Shown one piece after another: positions 8,502 to 17,659 of a stretch of DNA of 64,000 nt. Each line of letters starts with the position of its first letter. Within the stretch, counting starts at the first letter, position 1. The notes under the pieces were generated by a model. The model worked only from the letters and a program-made list of their open reading frames with translations. It searched no databases and was not told where the DNA came from. Origin of the DNA: Cyclobacterium plantarum (GTDB lineage Bacteria > Bacteroidota > Bacteroidia > Cytophagales > Cyclobacteriaceae); NCBI RefSeq assembly GCF_011290685.1, contig NZ_JAANYN010000012.1:45999-109998 (forward strand). The letters are read 5' to 3'. The position numbers and the translations under genes are program-made.

Positions 8502-9815
8502 CTAGGGTCTTAGCCCCAGACCAAATTGAACATAAGGTCCTGACATGTAGTTGGCCATGGTGATCTCCCCCAGACGGTACCTGCTCAGGGGCACCTCGTA
8601 TCCTGCATGTGCAGCATAAACAATTCTGAAAAGGTTTTTAAATACCGGCATGGCGTAGGACATGACCATTTCACCTTTGCTCATCAGGCCCCGTTTGCGG
8701 AGGTATCCGTCATGATCGGGTTCCTCAAACAACAGGGGGAAATTTGGTTTTCCAGTCTTTTCCAGACTGTAGCGAAGACTTCCGATTCCCATCCCCGCTA
8801 AAATGCCCAATTCCAGATTCCTTCGTTTATACAGTTGAATCCCGTAATTTCCATAAACACGCAAACTGTTGAGGCTCTGCTGGTAGTTTTCGTTTGCCCT
8901 TCCGGAATTGGAAATATTGAAAACATCTACCCCATACAATCGACCCCGGTTTTCTCCAAGGATCTTCATTCCCAGATTCCCGGGGGTATCTTTGAAAGGT
9001 TGCATGCCGTTTTCTGTCAGGGCAGCATTCAGACGTTTCGGATTTTTGAATGTTTTACCATAGAAAAAATGAACCCCAATACCGGCATCGGGAAAAAAGA
9101 GTTTTTGATCGGAAAGGGAAACCCCTGCTCCGAGTCGAAAAAAAGCCCCGCTCTGCAGGTTGTCAAAGGTGATGCCGTTCATGTTCCATGCCCCTTCAAA
9201 AGGGCTGAAGGAATAGCCGAATTTACCCAGAAGGCTAAGGTTCTCTTCCAAACCGGGAAGTGGCAGGTCGTAGCCGAATTGAAATCCGATTTCTGTCAGA
9301 AAACCGCCGAAATGATGGGTTCCTTTTTGTATATCATGTTTGCGGATGAGGAATCCCTGCTCCGGTTGGTCCAGAAAGGCGCCCATGTCAGAGACACTAC
9401 GTTGGTCCCTGAGCATTTGAAAATTAAGGTACCCCGCCCCCAGTGACATGTAGTGCACCAGGTGAAATTTACCTTCTTCGGTCAGTGAATAGCCAATATT
9501 CATGTAAAACCTGCTGGTGCGGTGGTCCAGGGTATAATCCCTGAAATAGGAGTTGGATCCGTTGTTTTGCAGGAGCTCGAATCCCAGGATAAAGTCGCTC
9601 AGGCGGTACTGGTAGCCCAACCCCATGGTATTGTAACCACCACGAAGGTTGGAAATACCCTTCTGGGCAAGCATCTCATTCAATTCCCGGATATTGGATC
9701 CGGAAGTACCCATTATAAAATACAAGGTAGATCGCTCGGAAGGCCGGGTCTGTTGGGCCTGAAGGTCAGCAAGACCTAAAATGCAAATAATCAAACATGT
9801 CGTCCATTTCACCAT
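8502..9815 (-). CDS. Outer-membrane beta-barrel-like protein, function unknown
   Basis: A 437-residue protein with a signal peptide (hydrophobic core ending ADLQAQQ, about residues 14-22) and a body of alternating aromatic/glycine strands such as MGLGYQYRLSDFILGFELL. It ends YVQFGLGLRP, which resembles the terminal strand of an outer-membrane barrel. No enzyme motif is seen. Start ATG 9815 is chosen over an upstream in-frame TTG because a good -7 box lies at 9833-9840, leaving a leader of about 11 bases. It is monocistronic between the riboswitch region and palindrome array copy 2. It may be a small-solute porin or a barrel of unknown purpose. Confidence 0.75.
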   Translation of the reverse strand: MVKWTTCLIICILGLADLQAQQTRPSERSTLYFIMGTSGSNIRELNEMLAQKGISNLRGGYNTMGLGYQYRLSDFILGFELLQNNGSNSYFRDYTLDHRTSRFYMNIGYSLTEEGKFHLVHYMSLGAGYLNFQMLRDQRSVSDMGAFLDQPEQGFLIRKHDIQKGTHHFGGFLTEIGFQFGYDLPLPGLEENLSLLGKFGYSFSPFEGAWNMNGITFDNLQSGAFFRLGAGVSLSDQKLFFPDAGIGVHFFYGKTFKNPKRLNAALTENGMQPFKDTPGNLGMKILGENRGRLYGVDVFNISNSGRANENYQQSLNSLRVYGNYGIQLYKRRNLELGILAGMGIGSLRYSLEKTGKPNFPLLFEEPDHDGYLRKRGLMSKGEMVMSYAMPVFKNLFRIVYAAHAGYEVPLSRYRLGEITMANYMSGPYVQFGLGLRP

Positions 9816-9832
9816 AGTGCATCGCAAAGTTG

Positions 9833-9840
9833 CAAAGGTA
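9833..9840 (-). promoter_or_regulatory. -7 promoter element for the beta-barrel gene
   Basis: TACCTTTG on the minus strand fits TAnnTTTG exactly and lies 18 bases upstream of ATG 9815. No convincing -33 box is visible. It supports the ATG over the upstream TTG start. Confidence 0.5.
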
Positions 9841-9939
9841 GAATTTTAAGTGGAAAATTGCATTAATTTTTAGGTAGCTACTGCTTTTTTAAAACAGATA
9901 AACAGGATCGGCCCTGCCTATGGGGTTTTGTTGATGTGC

Positions 9940-10262
9940 TGATGTGTGAATTTGGTGATGTGGTGATTGTACGATGGCACGATTATTTGATGGTAGGATG
10001 GTTTGATGGTAGGGTTTAATTGGTTAACTGGTTCTTGAACTGGTTAATTGTTTAACTGCTTAACTGTTTAATTGAGGGTCTGAAAGGTAGTGGGAGTGGT
10101 TGTTAAGGGTTAAGAACCTTGTTTTATGTGGTTGCCTCTTTCTTTTGTTTTGACCCCTTTGGTGGTTGTTGGGCTGAATCGAAGATTGGTTAAGGGTTAA
10201 TTGGTTAACTGATTATTTGAGGGGAAATCGTTAGAAATTTCATTTTCGTACATGATTTTGGA
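9940..10262 (-). repeat. Left arm of palindrome array copy 2
   Basis: A T/G-rich stretch made of reverse-oriented versions of the flank motifs: GTTAAYTG-like units (about 10016-10073), TTGTTAAGGGTTAAG at about 10100-10114, a CTTTCTTTTGTTTTGA segment near 10138, and GGTTAAGGGTTAA near 10188. The right arm at 10860-11222 carries the same motifs in the opposite orientation, so the array is bounded by roughly inverted arms. No gene is seen. Confidence 0.65.
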
Positions 10263-10700
10263 AGACTAAATCAAACCAAAAAATCTGTGCGAATCTGCGG
10301 AAATCTATGGTGAATCATTTTGTTTTTATCTGGCTCCATCGGTTAAAAGCTCCGTTAGGAGCGGGCGATCTAATAACCATGGGGTTCAGCCCATGGTTAC
10401 AGACCTATCCCCGGAGCTAAAGTGCCGTAGGTACGGGCCATTTGTACGTCCCTGCCAAGTATCGGCCGTCCCTACGGGACTTTGGGGCGATCGTCGGCTT
10501 TTGGTCCGTGTGTTGAAACCCACGGTTACCATATCGGCCGTGCCTATGGCACTGGGGTTTGCGATGGCTTGGTGTACGGGTAATCAGGATTACAAATCCT
10601 GGGTATCTGGGTTCGAAATTACAAATGTCGAACAGCACGGCTCTGCGAAATTTGTAATTCCCTGGTACAGATAAAAGGGGATTTGTAATCCCCGGACGGG
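10263..10700 (+). repeat. Palindrome array, copy 2 (non-coding)
   Basis: The same ordered hairpins as at 111-500: a lead-in AATCTGTGCGAATCTGCGG and GGTGAATCATTTTG, GCTCCGTTAGGAGC (10349-10362), CCATGGGGTTCAGCCCATGG, TGCCGTAGGTACGG, CGTCCCTACGGGAC, CCGTGTG..CCCACGG, CGTGCCTATGGCAC, GGATTACAAATCC, CGAAATTACAAATGTCG and GGGGATTTGTAATCCCC. Substitutions relative to copies 1 and 3 lie mainly between stems. Two further hairpins follow at about 10713-10760 (CCCGAC..GTCGGG and CCTCCG..CGGAGG). Short reading frames here are by-products of the palindromes. Confidence 0.85.
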
Positions 10701-10859
10701 TACGAAAAAATCCCTCCCGACTCTGGTCGGGACAGGCTCTGCCCTCCGTCGCGGCGGAGGGATTTGGACCCGATGGATTTTTTATTTACTTTTTTGATGT
10801 ACTTTTCCATAAGCCGGATGAAATTTATGCCACCAACTGCAGGCTTCCCATTCCAGCTT

Positions 10860-11222
10860 CAAAAAAAAATCTGTGGGAATCTGCGGAAATCTGTGGTGAA
10901 TTTACCATAAAATTAACCGATTGACCAAATAACCAATTAACCATTTTAACCCTTAACAACAACGCAACTACTTAAAACAAGTACCGATGCCAAACAGCAA
11001 CTTTGACTCCTACAACCTCTTCCGAGCCTTCTTAACCCTTAACAACCAGTATTCGACTAAAAATCAAGCCAATAGGGCAAAGACCATGTTTAATTCTCCC
11101 GAAACCTTTCGGACCAATTAACCCTTAACTACCCCGGCTCAACTACCAACAAGCTAAATTTCAGCGAAAAAATAATGACCAGCTCACCACAGGCTATCCG
11201 TGGAAATCCGTGGTGAATCATT
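10860..11222 (+). repeat. Right arm of palindrome array copy 2
   Basis: Spaced motifs: AATCTGTGGGAATCTGCGG and TCTGTGGTGAA (about 10868-10901), AATTAACC-like units, TTAACCCTTAACAACAA at about 10945, TTAACCCTTAACAACCA at about 11032, TTAACCCTTAAC at about 11118, and CCGTGGTGAATCATTT near 11208. The TTAACCC motifs are spaced 86-87 bases apart, and the intervening text is similar between copies (for example CCAAACAGCAACTTTGACTC). The block ends about 14 bases from the stop of the histidine kinase gene. Confidence 0.7.
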
Positions 11223-11235
11223 TATCAGCGGAAAA

Positions 11236-14200
11236 TCAAAGGTACTTGATGATTTTACCGTACAGGTTTTCCGGGGTAAAGGGCTTGGAAATATAATCAT
11301 CCATTCCGGAAGCTTCGAGCTGTTCCTTCACTTCCAGAAGAGAGGAGGCCGTCAAGGCGATGATCGGCACGTTTCGTTTGGAAAGCAAGTCAAGTTTACG
11401 GATGATTCTGGCCACTTCAAAGCCATCCATTTCCGGCATTTGAAGGTCCAGGAGCACCAAATCAAAATCATTTTTAAAAAAATGATCCAGGGCAATTTTC
11501 CCATTGGCGGCAAAAACAATTTCTCCTACCCCCCATTTGGATAGGAATTTTTTGAGCAGTACCTGGTTGACCTGATTGTCTTCTGCTACCAGGATTTTCT
11601 TATCTCCCAGCTTGCCGTTCCATTCGATCACATCCTTTGCACTCAATTCGGGAAGTTCATCCTGCTTTTCAAAATCGACTTCAAACCAAAAAGTAGAGCC
11701 CACACCCAGCTTGGATTCCAGGTGTATGTCTGTACCAAATAGTTTTGTCAGTTTTTTGACGATGGCCAGGCCCAGACCAGTACCTCCGTATTTTCTGGTG
11801 GTATCCGAACTGGCCTGGGTAAAGGCATCGAAGATGGATTTGACCTTGCTGGTGGCAATACCGATGCCGGTATCCTTAACCGTAAACCTGACCATAACCC
11901 GGTTTTCGTTCTTACTGATCAAATCAAGGGAAATTTTAATGTAGCCCTGGTCGGTAAATTTGATGGCATTGCTGATCAGGTTATTGAGGATCTGAGCGAT
12001 ACGGACAGGGTCTCCTATCAATAATTTGGGCACCTCAAAGTCGGGCTCATAAATAATTTCCAGGGATTTGTCCCTGAGCTGATAGGCATAAGAATGAATG
12101 ATCCTGTTGATCAGGTTTTTAGGTTCAAATGGTACTTTTTCCAGAATCAGCTTTCCGGAATCTATCTTGTTGAAATCCAATATATCATTGATGAGCCCTA
12201 GCAGATTTTCTGCAGAAAACTGCAGGGTACGCAGGTTTTCCAATTGGTCTTCTCTTGGATTATCTTCCAGCAACAAGTGGGAGAGCCCGATCACGGCATT
12301 CATGGGCGTGCGGATCTCATGGCTCATCACAGACAAAAACTGACTCTTGGCATTCAGGGCAGATTCCGCTTTTTCTTTGGCTTTGAACAGCTCCTTTTGG
12401 GTTTCTTTCAGCTTGGTGATGTCTCTGGCAATACCGGTATAATACCGCACCTCCCCTTTTTCATCCTTGATTACCTTGCCACTTGAGCTGAACACCCTGT
12501 AATGCCCTTTTTTATGGCGCAAACGAAATTCAAACTCCGGGTTGTCCTGGAAATACCTGATAGGGCTGATTTCCCCATCCAGGAATACCTGGGCATCTTC
12601 TGGATGCAGAAAATCGGTAAAATCCCCGCTGGTAAACTCAAAGGTTTCATAACCCAGGAATTGCTTGACATTGGGGGAAACATAGCTCAATTCCATCTGG
12701 GCAGTGATGGAGAAAATGATTTCCGTTGATTCCTCTACCAGGTTGCGGTATTTGATTTCACTTCTTTTTAGTTCTTTTTTGGCTTTGTATTCTTCGGATA
12801 TGTCCCGGACAATTCCCAAATAATATTCCAATTGATCTCCGTTGAAAATTGGTTTGGCGGTCAAATCGTAGATCCTGTTCATATAAGGCAGGATTTTGGT
12901 GACCGTATTTTTTTTATCCAGGGCCTCATGCATCAGGGGAGCCACCTCTTCCAGGGTGGTCGTATGCACTTCATCAATGGTCTTGCCTTCAAAATATTCC
13001 TTGTCCAATCCCCAATACCTGAAATTGGACCCTTCGGCTACCAGGTATTTCAGGTTTTTGTCTATCAGAAAAACATTGGTAAGGGGAATATTGGAAGCCA
13101 GCACCCGGTAGCGATTTTTAATTTTTTCTATTTCCAGCCTGTCATTTTTCCTTTCCGTCACATCCTGCAATAGTCCCTCGTACAGGACCACATGGCCATC
13201 CTGGTCAAAAACGGGACGGATCTTATCTTCCACCCACCTATAGGTTCCCTCTGCTGAAATCAGTCTATACTCCCTGCTGTACTGTGCTTTTTCCGGCCGG
13301 ACCAATTCTTTTTCGAAAATACACAGGTCTTCGGGGTGGATGATATCCATCAGGCTGGCCGCCTGCCGGATCAGTTTGTCCGCCTTGTATCCAAACTGGT
13401 TGATGTTTTCGGTGATATAACACAATTTAAAGCCCTGATTGGGTTCTACTTCAAAGAGTACTGCGGGGCTATTCTCAATGATCATTTTGGCTTTTTTTGC
13501 CATTTCCTCCCGCTGTATCTTGGAGGTCAGGTTTCTGACCAGAAATGAATACCCGATTTTTTCTATTTCCCTGTTTTGTATGGGCTTTACAGAAATTTCA
13601 TAGGGGTGTACCTGTCCGGAGTTATCCAAAAGCTGCACCTCCTCCACCCAAATATTTGCCTCAATGGCCTGCTGTACCAGCTCCTCAAATGTGTTGGACG
13701 CAGCACTGATGATTTGAAAAAAGTCACTGATCTTTCCCTGACCATTTTGTTTGGGATTACCCTCAAAAATAGCCTCTTGATTCATGTAGACTACATTCAG
13801 ATTCAAATCAGTGACATAAATAGGTTCATTTACCTGTGCCAGTATCTGGGATTCGAATAACAGCTTGCGCTCTACTGTTTTCTTTTCTGTAATGTCATTG
13901 CAAAAACCAAAAACCTCCAGGTTTCCCTGAGGGGTCAATTGATTGACCTGTACACCGTAGGCAATGTATTTTTCCTTTCCGTTGGGGTTGGAGAAAATGA
14001 ATTCTCCGGAAACCGACTTCCTTTTTCTTATGGCCAGCTGAATCTGTGATTTAACCTTATCCCTGTCTTCGAAGCGGATCAGGTTGAGGAAATTGCGAAT
14101 ACTCATTGCATCTATGCCGGTATCCAGCTGAAAAATCCGGGTAATCCCTTTAGAGAAATAAATCCTTCGGTCCGAATGATTGAAACGCCAGGACCCGGAT

Positions 14201-15189
14201 TTGGCCAGAATCTCTGTCGAACTCAGTAATTTTTCGTTTCTGAAAAGTTCTGCTTTGGTGGAGCGATTGATATAGGCAGCTCCCAACACATCTCCCAGTT
14301 GCTTGAGAACATATTCATCACGGTGTGCCTGTTTCCACTCTTGCTGGGGCAAGGTGCTGCTCAGGGTATATATTCCCAATAATTTGTTTTGGGCAAAAAT
14401 GGGCACCAAAATGAATGACCTTACACCATGTTTTTCAGCGATCAAGGCTTCAAATGGATGCAATTCCGGGATTTGCTGCAGGTCTCCTACCGCTCTGAAG
14501 CCGGTATGGGCCAATCCATCCAGGAAATTTTCCTGCCCTTCGAATGAAATGGAATGTTCTACTTTCTCCGTTCCCGGACTGGGATCTTTTTCCCATTGAA
14601 ATACGCATTCCAATAATTTAATTTCCCTTTGGACGAGAAAGAAATTTGCCCTTTCGGCATGTTGTGCGTGGGCAATCATGGACAGGGCCTTGAGAAATAC
14701 CTGGTCCCATTCCTCATCCGAGGCATTTAAAAAATGGGTAGAAACCCAATTGATCATCCGTTCAAATTCCACCTTGCGGTTTAGCAAACTGGCAGCGTCT
14801 TCTCCAAAAGCCAGATCCTGATCTGCTTTATTTCCTTCCTCAGATTTTTTTCGCCCGCCATTTGCTGTTGTAAAACGACCGGTAAGCAGGCAAATCTTGG
14901 CCCCATCGTCAAGGATGCTTCCTTCTATTTTTAACAATAATTGTACTTTCCCCTCGTGCTGGTACTCAACATGAAAATTTTCCTGAAGATCGTTTTCAAA
15001 ATAACGCAGAATATCCTGAACCAGCTTGTCAAAATCTTTCAGGTAATTCTCCCAAACACCATCTTTTTTTTTATGAAAAAGATGCCAATCTCCCTCCGAA
15101 AAAATGACCTGATCCTTATTAAAAATCAAAAGCAATTCATGTCCCTTTTTGGGTCCTTGAAATAGAATTTGTTCGAACTCTTTGTTCAT
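11236..15189 (-). CDS. Multi-PAS hybrid sensor histidine kinase with receiver domain
   Basis: A 1317-residue protein without membrane segments, so probably a cytosolic sensor. After an N-terminal region (1-130) comes a GAF-like domain (about 140-320). About five PAS/PAC modules follow (about 330-945; motifs such as LEVFGFCNDITEKK, YLGIVRDISEEYKAKKEL and VRYYTGIARDITKLKE). The HisKA phospho-acceptor is H957 in MSHEIRTP. The HATPase has an N box (NNLISNAIKF), DTGIGI and GGTGLGLAI. A C-terminal receiver has D1248 in LLDLQMPEMDG. The phosphate would pass from H957 to D1248 and then to an unlinked phosphotransfer protein. No cognate output regulator lies beside it. The PAS ligand is unknown. Confidence 0.95.
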   Translation of the reverse strand: MNKEFEQILFQGPKKGHELLLIFNKDQVIFSEGDWHLFHKKKDGVWENYLKDFDKLVQDILRYFENDLQENFHVEYQHEGKVQLLLKIEGSILDDGAKICLLTGRFTTANGGRKKSEEGNKADQDLAFGEDAASLLNRKVEFERMINWVSTHFLNASDEEWDQVFLKALSMIAHAQHAERANFFLVQREIKLLECVFQWEKDPSPGTEKVEHSISFEGQENFLDGLAHTGFRAVGDLQQIPELHPFEALIAEKHGVRSFILVPIFAQNKLLGIYTLSSTLPQQEWKQAHRDEYVLKQLGDVLGAAYINRSTKAELFRNEKLLSSTEILAKSGSWRFNHSDRRIYFSKGITRIFQLDTGIDAMSIRNFLNLIRFEDRDKVKSQIQLAIRKRKSVSGEFIFSNPNGKEKYIAYGVQVNQLTPQGNLEVFGFCNDITEKKTVERKLLFESQILAQVNEPIYVTDLNLNVVYMNQEAIFEGNPKQNGQGKISDFFQIISAASNTFEELVQQAIEANIWVEEVQLLDNSGQVHPYEISVKPIQNREIEKIGYSFLVRNLTSKIQREEMAKKAKMIIENSPAVLFEVEPNQGFKLCYITENINQFGYKADKLIRQAASLMDIIHPEDLCIFEKELVRPEKAQYSREYRLISAEGTYRWVEDKIRPVFDQDGHVVLYEGLLQDVTERKNDRLEIEKIKNRYRVLASNIPLTNVFLIDKNLKYLVAEGSNFRYWGLDKEYFEGKTIDEVHTTTLEEVAPLMHEALDKKNTVTKILPYMNRIYDLTAKPIFNGDQLEYYLGIVRDISEEYKAKKELKRSEIKYRNLVEESTEIIFSITAQMELSYVSPNVKQFLGYETFEFTSGDFTDFLHPEDAQVFLDGEISPIRYFQDNPEFEFRLRHKKGHYRVFSSSGKVIKDEKGEVRYYTGIARDITKLKETQKELFKAKEKAESALNAKSQFLSVMSHEIRTPMNAVIGLSHLLLEDNPREDQLENLRTLQFSAENLLGLINDILDFNKIDSGKLILEKVPFEPKNLINRIIHSYAYQLRDKSLEIIYEPDFEVPKLLIGDPVRIAQILNNLISNAIKFTDQGYIKISLDLISKNENRVMVRFTVKDTGIGIATSKVKSIFDAFTQASSDTTRKYGGTGLGLAIVKKLTKLFGTDIHLESKLGVGSTFWFEVDFEKQDELPELSAKDVIEWNGKLGDKKILVAEDNQVNQVLLKKFLSKWGVGEIVFAANGKIALDHFFKNDFDLVLLDLQMPEMDGFEVARIIRKLDLLSKRNVPIIALTASSLLEVKEQLEASGMDDYISKPFTPENLYGKIIKYL

Positions 15190-15369
15190 TTTAAAAATAA
15201 ATAATCAATTATTGTTCCTGCCAAAGTCTAGACTGTATGGCAGTGGCATTTGCCTGATGTAATTAAGGCCTTAAGTTAATAACAAAAATCAATTCTATCA
15301 TTAATTTGTCCTAATAATATCAAATCTCCCTGAATAGCAGGAATTAATAGCCTCAAAAATCAGGAACAG

Positions 15370-15612
15370 TCAATCCTCTTTAAGCTCGGAAATCAACTGG
15401 TCCAGATCCGCTTTTTTGATGAGCTGGTTGTTTACTACCGCCACCGGCCCTGATTTGCAGCAATCCATGCATTTGGTCTTCACCATTTTGAACTTTCCCC
15501 TGAATTCCCCTTCATTCAGGATTTGCTTGATTTTCCCGGCAAAATTCCTGGCCCCATTGCTTTTACAATCGGACCCCGAACAGACAAAAATAAACTTTCT
15601 CCGTTTTTTCAT
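15370..15612 (-). CDS. Small thioredoxin-like [2Fe-2S] ferredoxin
   Basis: An 80-residue protein with the cysteine pattern of thioredoxin-fold ferredoxins: C11 and C16 near the N-terminus (VCSGSDC) and C48 with C51/C52 (CMDCCKSGP), followed by a GPVAVV strand. This family resembles the NuoE C-terminal domain and carries electrons. It is the last gene of the operon with the DUF819 protein and the Nudix hydrolase, 12 bases after the former. Its redox partner cannot be inferred from the neighbours. Confidence 0.88.
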   Translation of the reverse strand: MKKRRKFIFVCSGSDCKSNGARNFAGKIKQILNEGEFRGKFKMVKTKCMDCCKSGPVAVVNNQLIKKADLDQLISELKED

Positions 15613-15624
15613 TACCTAAAACCT

Positions 15625-16893
15625 TTAATTACCAAAAGCCAACTGCAGCAAAATACCGCAAATGTATGCTCCATAGGTCCCGAGACCGTAACCCAGGACC
15701 GCCAGCAACACCCCTACCGGTGCGAGGGCAGGGTGAAAAGCGGAAGCCACAATGGGTGCCGAGGCCGCTCCTCCTACATTGGCCTGGGAGCCAATGGCCA
15801 CATAAAAAAAAGGAGCCCGGATCACAAAAGCAACCAGCAGCATAAATGAAATATGGAAAATCATCCAAACAAAACCAACTAAAAAGAAAACCGGGTTGTC
15901 CAACACGGCTCTCAGGTCCATCTGCATGCCAATGGTAGCTACCAGCACATACAATAAAACACTGCCCATCCGGGATGCACCCACGCCTTCAAGTTTTCTG
16001 GCCCGGGTGAAAGAAAGCAGTAAGCCTCCCGTGGTGGCCAGAATGACCAGCCAGAAAAAGGAGGAGTCCAGCGAGTAAGTTTTCAGGGCGGGATAATGCG
16101 CTCCAATATATACAGCCAGGATCTCACCCAAAAAATGAGCGATCCCGGTAACTAAAAAACCCAGGCCTAAAATGGTCATGGTGTCCGCAAGGCTGGGAAT
16201 TTTCATGATACTCAACTGGTATTTTTCAACCTTCTCTTTCAAGGCCGTAATGGCCGAGGTATCCGCTTTCAACCACTTGTCCAGCAGGGCAGGTTTGGCG
16301 GCCCAGTAGAGTAAAAAAGCCATCCATAAATTGGCTACGATCACATCCACGGCAATCATCTGGCTGAAAAGGACAGGGCTGGCGCCAAAAACTTCCAGCA
16401 TGGCTGTCTGATTGGCGCTCCCGCCGATCCAACTGCCCGCAATGGTGGCCAGTCCGCGCCAGGTTTCATCTGCACCTATTCCCCCCAATACTTCGGGATA
16501 AAGAAGTGATACCAGGTAAAGGGCCACCGGACCGCCGAAAATGATTCCGAAAGTCCCCGTCAAAAACATGATCAGGGCTTTGGGGCCCAGTTTTAAGACA
16601 CTTTTCAGGTCAATGCTCAAGGTAAGTAGAACCAAAGAAGTGGGCAGCAAATACCTGGAAGCAATAAAATACAGTTGAGAATCCGCACCGGATATCAGAC
16701 CGAAGGTATTGAACAAGGCGGGTAAGAAATAACAAAGCAATACTACCGGAATAAAACGGTAAATGGCCCTGAAAAAGGGATGATCACTGGCGGAGGTATA
16801 AAAAACCAATGCCAAAAGGCCCATAATAAGGCCAAAAACCACCGCATCATTACTTATCCATACATTTTCCAAAACTAGCTGATCTTTTTCCAA
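15625..16893 (-). CDS. DUF819-family multi-pass membrane protein
   Basis: A 422-residue inner-membrane protein with about ten or more hydrophobic helices. It contains the glycine-rich signature GSWIGGSANQTAMLEVFG (about residues 170-190) and SQANVGGAASAPIVASAF near the C-terminus, as in the YjcL/DUF819 family, whose transport substrate is not established. No ATG or GTG precedes the first helix; the frame opens with TTG at 16893, overlapping the Nudix gene by 19 bases, and a second TTG lies seven codons later. Its operon partners are a CoA-pyrophosphatase and a [2Fe-2S] protein. Confidence 0.88.
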   Translation of the reverse strand: MEKDQLVLENVWISNDAVVFGLIMGLLALVFYTSASDHPFFRAIYRFIPVVLLCYFLPALFNTFGLISGADSQLYFIASRYLLPTSLVLLTLSIDLKSVLKLGPKALIMFLTGTFGIIFGGPVALYLVSLLYPEVLGGIGADETWRGLATIAGSWIGGSANQTAMLEVFGASPVLFSQMIAVDVIVANLWMAFLLYWAAKPALLDKWLKADTSAITALKEKVEKYQLSIMKIPSLADTMTILGLGFLVTGIAHFLGEILAVYIGAHYPALKTYSLDSSFFWLVILATTGGLLLSFTRARKLEGVGASRMGSVLLYVLVATIGMQMDLRAVLDNPVFFLVGFVWMIFHISFMLLVAFVIRAPFFYVAIGSQANVGGAASAPIVASAFHPALAPVGVLLAVLGYGLGTYGAYICGILLQLAFGN

Positions 16894-17510
16894 AGCGTCA
16901 AAAATTCACTCAATATCATTGCTGTGGCTCCCCAGACAACTTCCTTGTTGATTTCATAATAAGGGGCTTTGATGGTAGTGCCTTTGCTGGTAAATACAAG
17001 TTTTTCTTTTTGCATTTCCCTGTTGAGCAGGGTTTCAAAATTACAGGTGACCAAGTGGTCTACTTCCCGGGGGTCGATTTTGAATGAGGGCGTTTGGCTG
17101 GCATACCCCACGAAGGGCCGGACAGAAAAATTACTGGGTGGAATATACAAATCTGAAAGGTTGCCCAATAAGGTGATCGATTTCCGGTCTACCCCTATTT
17201 CCTCTTCTGTCTCCCTGAGGGCCGTATAGCTCAGGTCATGGTCACCGGCATCCATTTTCCCGCCGGGCAGGGCAATCTGACCGCTATGCACCCCTTCGTA
17301 AACAGCCCTTTTGATAAAAGGTATGCTTATTCCTTCCGGACCGGGACAAAACAACAACAAAACAGCTCCCTTTCTGGCTGTTGCCAGGCGCTTTTGGTCA
17401 AAACGCGCTTCTTCCAAAGGCACCGGTGCCATATGAGCCTGCCCCAGCCTTCCCGGTAAAGGCTGCCTTAAACCAGTCTCAAGCACTTTTATCAACTCAA
17501 TAAATTCCAT
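16875..17510 (-). CDS. Nudix hydrolase, CoA pyrophosphatase type
   Basis: A 211-residue protein with the Nudix box GGKMDAGDHDLSYTAL-RETEEEIGV (about residues 86-110). The spacing of eight residues between the acidic residue and RE is typical of the CoA-diphosphatase subgroup (NudL, NUDT7), which hydrolyses CoA or CoA esters to 3',5'-ADP and 4'-phosphopantetheine. The upstream motif LLLFCPGPEG..IPFIKRAVYEGVHSGQIALPGG also fits that subgroup. ATG 17510 is preferred to TTG 17516. It is the first gene of a three-gene operon whose 5' leader starts with a strong hairpin (17532-17564). Confidence 0.9.
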   Translation of the reverse strand: MEFIELIKVLETGLRQPLPGRLGQAHMAPVPLEEARFDQKRLATARKGAVLLLFCPGPEGISIPFIKRAVYEGVHSGQIALPGGKMDAGDHDLSYTALRETEEEIGVDRKSITLLGNLSDLYIPPSNFSVRPFVGYASQTPSFKIDPREVDHLVTCNFETLLNREMQKEKLVFTSKGTTIKAPYYEINKEVVWGATAMILSEFLTLWKKIS

Positions 17511-17531
17511 GGGCAACTTTTAATAGTGCGA

Positions 17532-17564
17532 AAAAAAGGCCTGAATAATATTCAGGCCTTTTTT
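17532..17564. other. Terminator-like hairpin at the 5' end of the Nudix operon
   Basis: A perfect palindrome, GGCCTGAATA-A-TATTCAGGCC, with A-rich and T-rich shoulders, so it resembles an intrinsic terminator in both directions. It lies between divergent genes, where no transcript needs ending. The predicted Nudix-operon start (about 17565) falls at its edge, so the mRNA would begin with this structure. It could be an attenuator, an mRNA-stabilising cap or a barrier between the divergent promoters. Confidence 0.75.
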
Positions 17565-17570
17565 ATTTAT

Positions 17571-17603
17571 CAAACCTATTAAACCTATTGGGTTGTATTC
17601 AAA
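17571..17603 (-). promoter_or_regulatory. Promoter of the Nudix-DUF819-ferredoxin operon
   Basis: On the minus strand TTTG (17600-17603), 21 bases, then TAGGTTTG (17571-17578): a full match to the Bacteroidota consensus. The start site is predicted near 17565. Confidence 0.7.
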
Positions 17604-17659
17604 TAAATGAATAAACTCGCTCGAAATTTAAACAATAATTCTACAAATCCAAAGGTTAA

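Noticed and set aside
10393-10674. 93-codon plus-strand frame and the opposite 73- and 63-codon frames in array copy 2
   Set aside because: They arise from the same palindromic DNA and do not match between copies.
10945-11130. TTAACCC motifs as telomere-like or iteron/origin repeats
   Set aside because: The motifs are spaced irregularly, occur at three distant sites and lack DnaA boxes or replication genes nearby.
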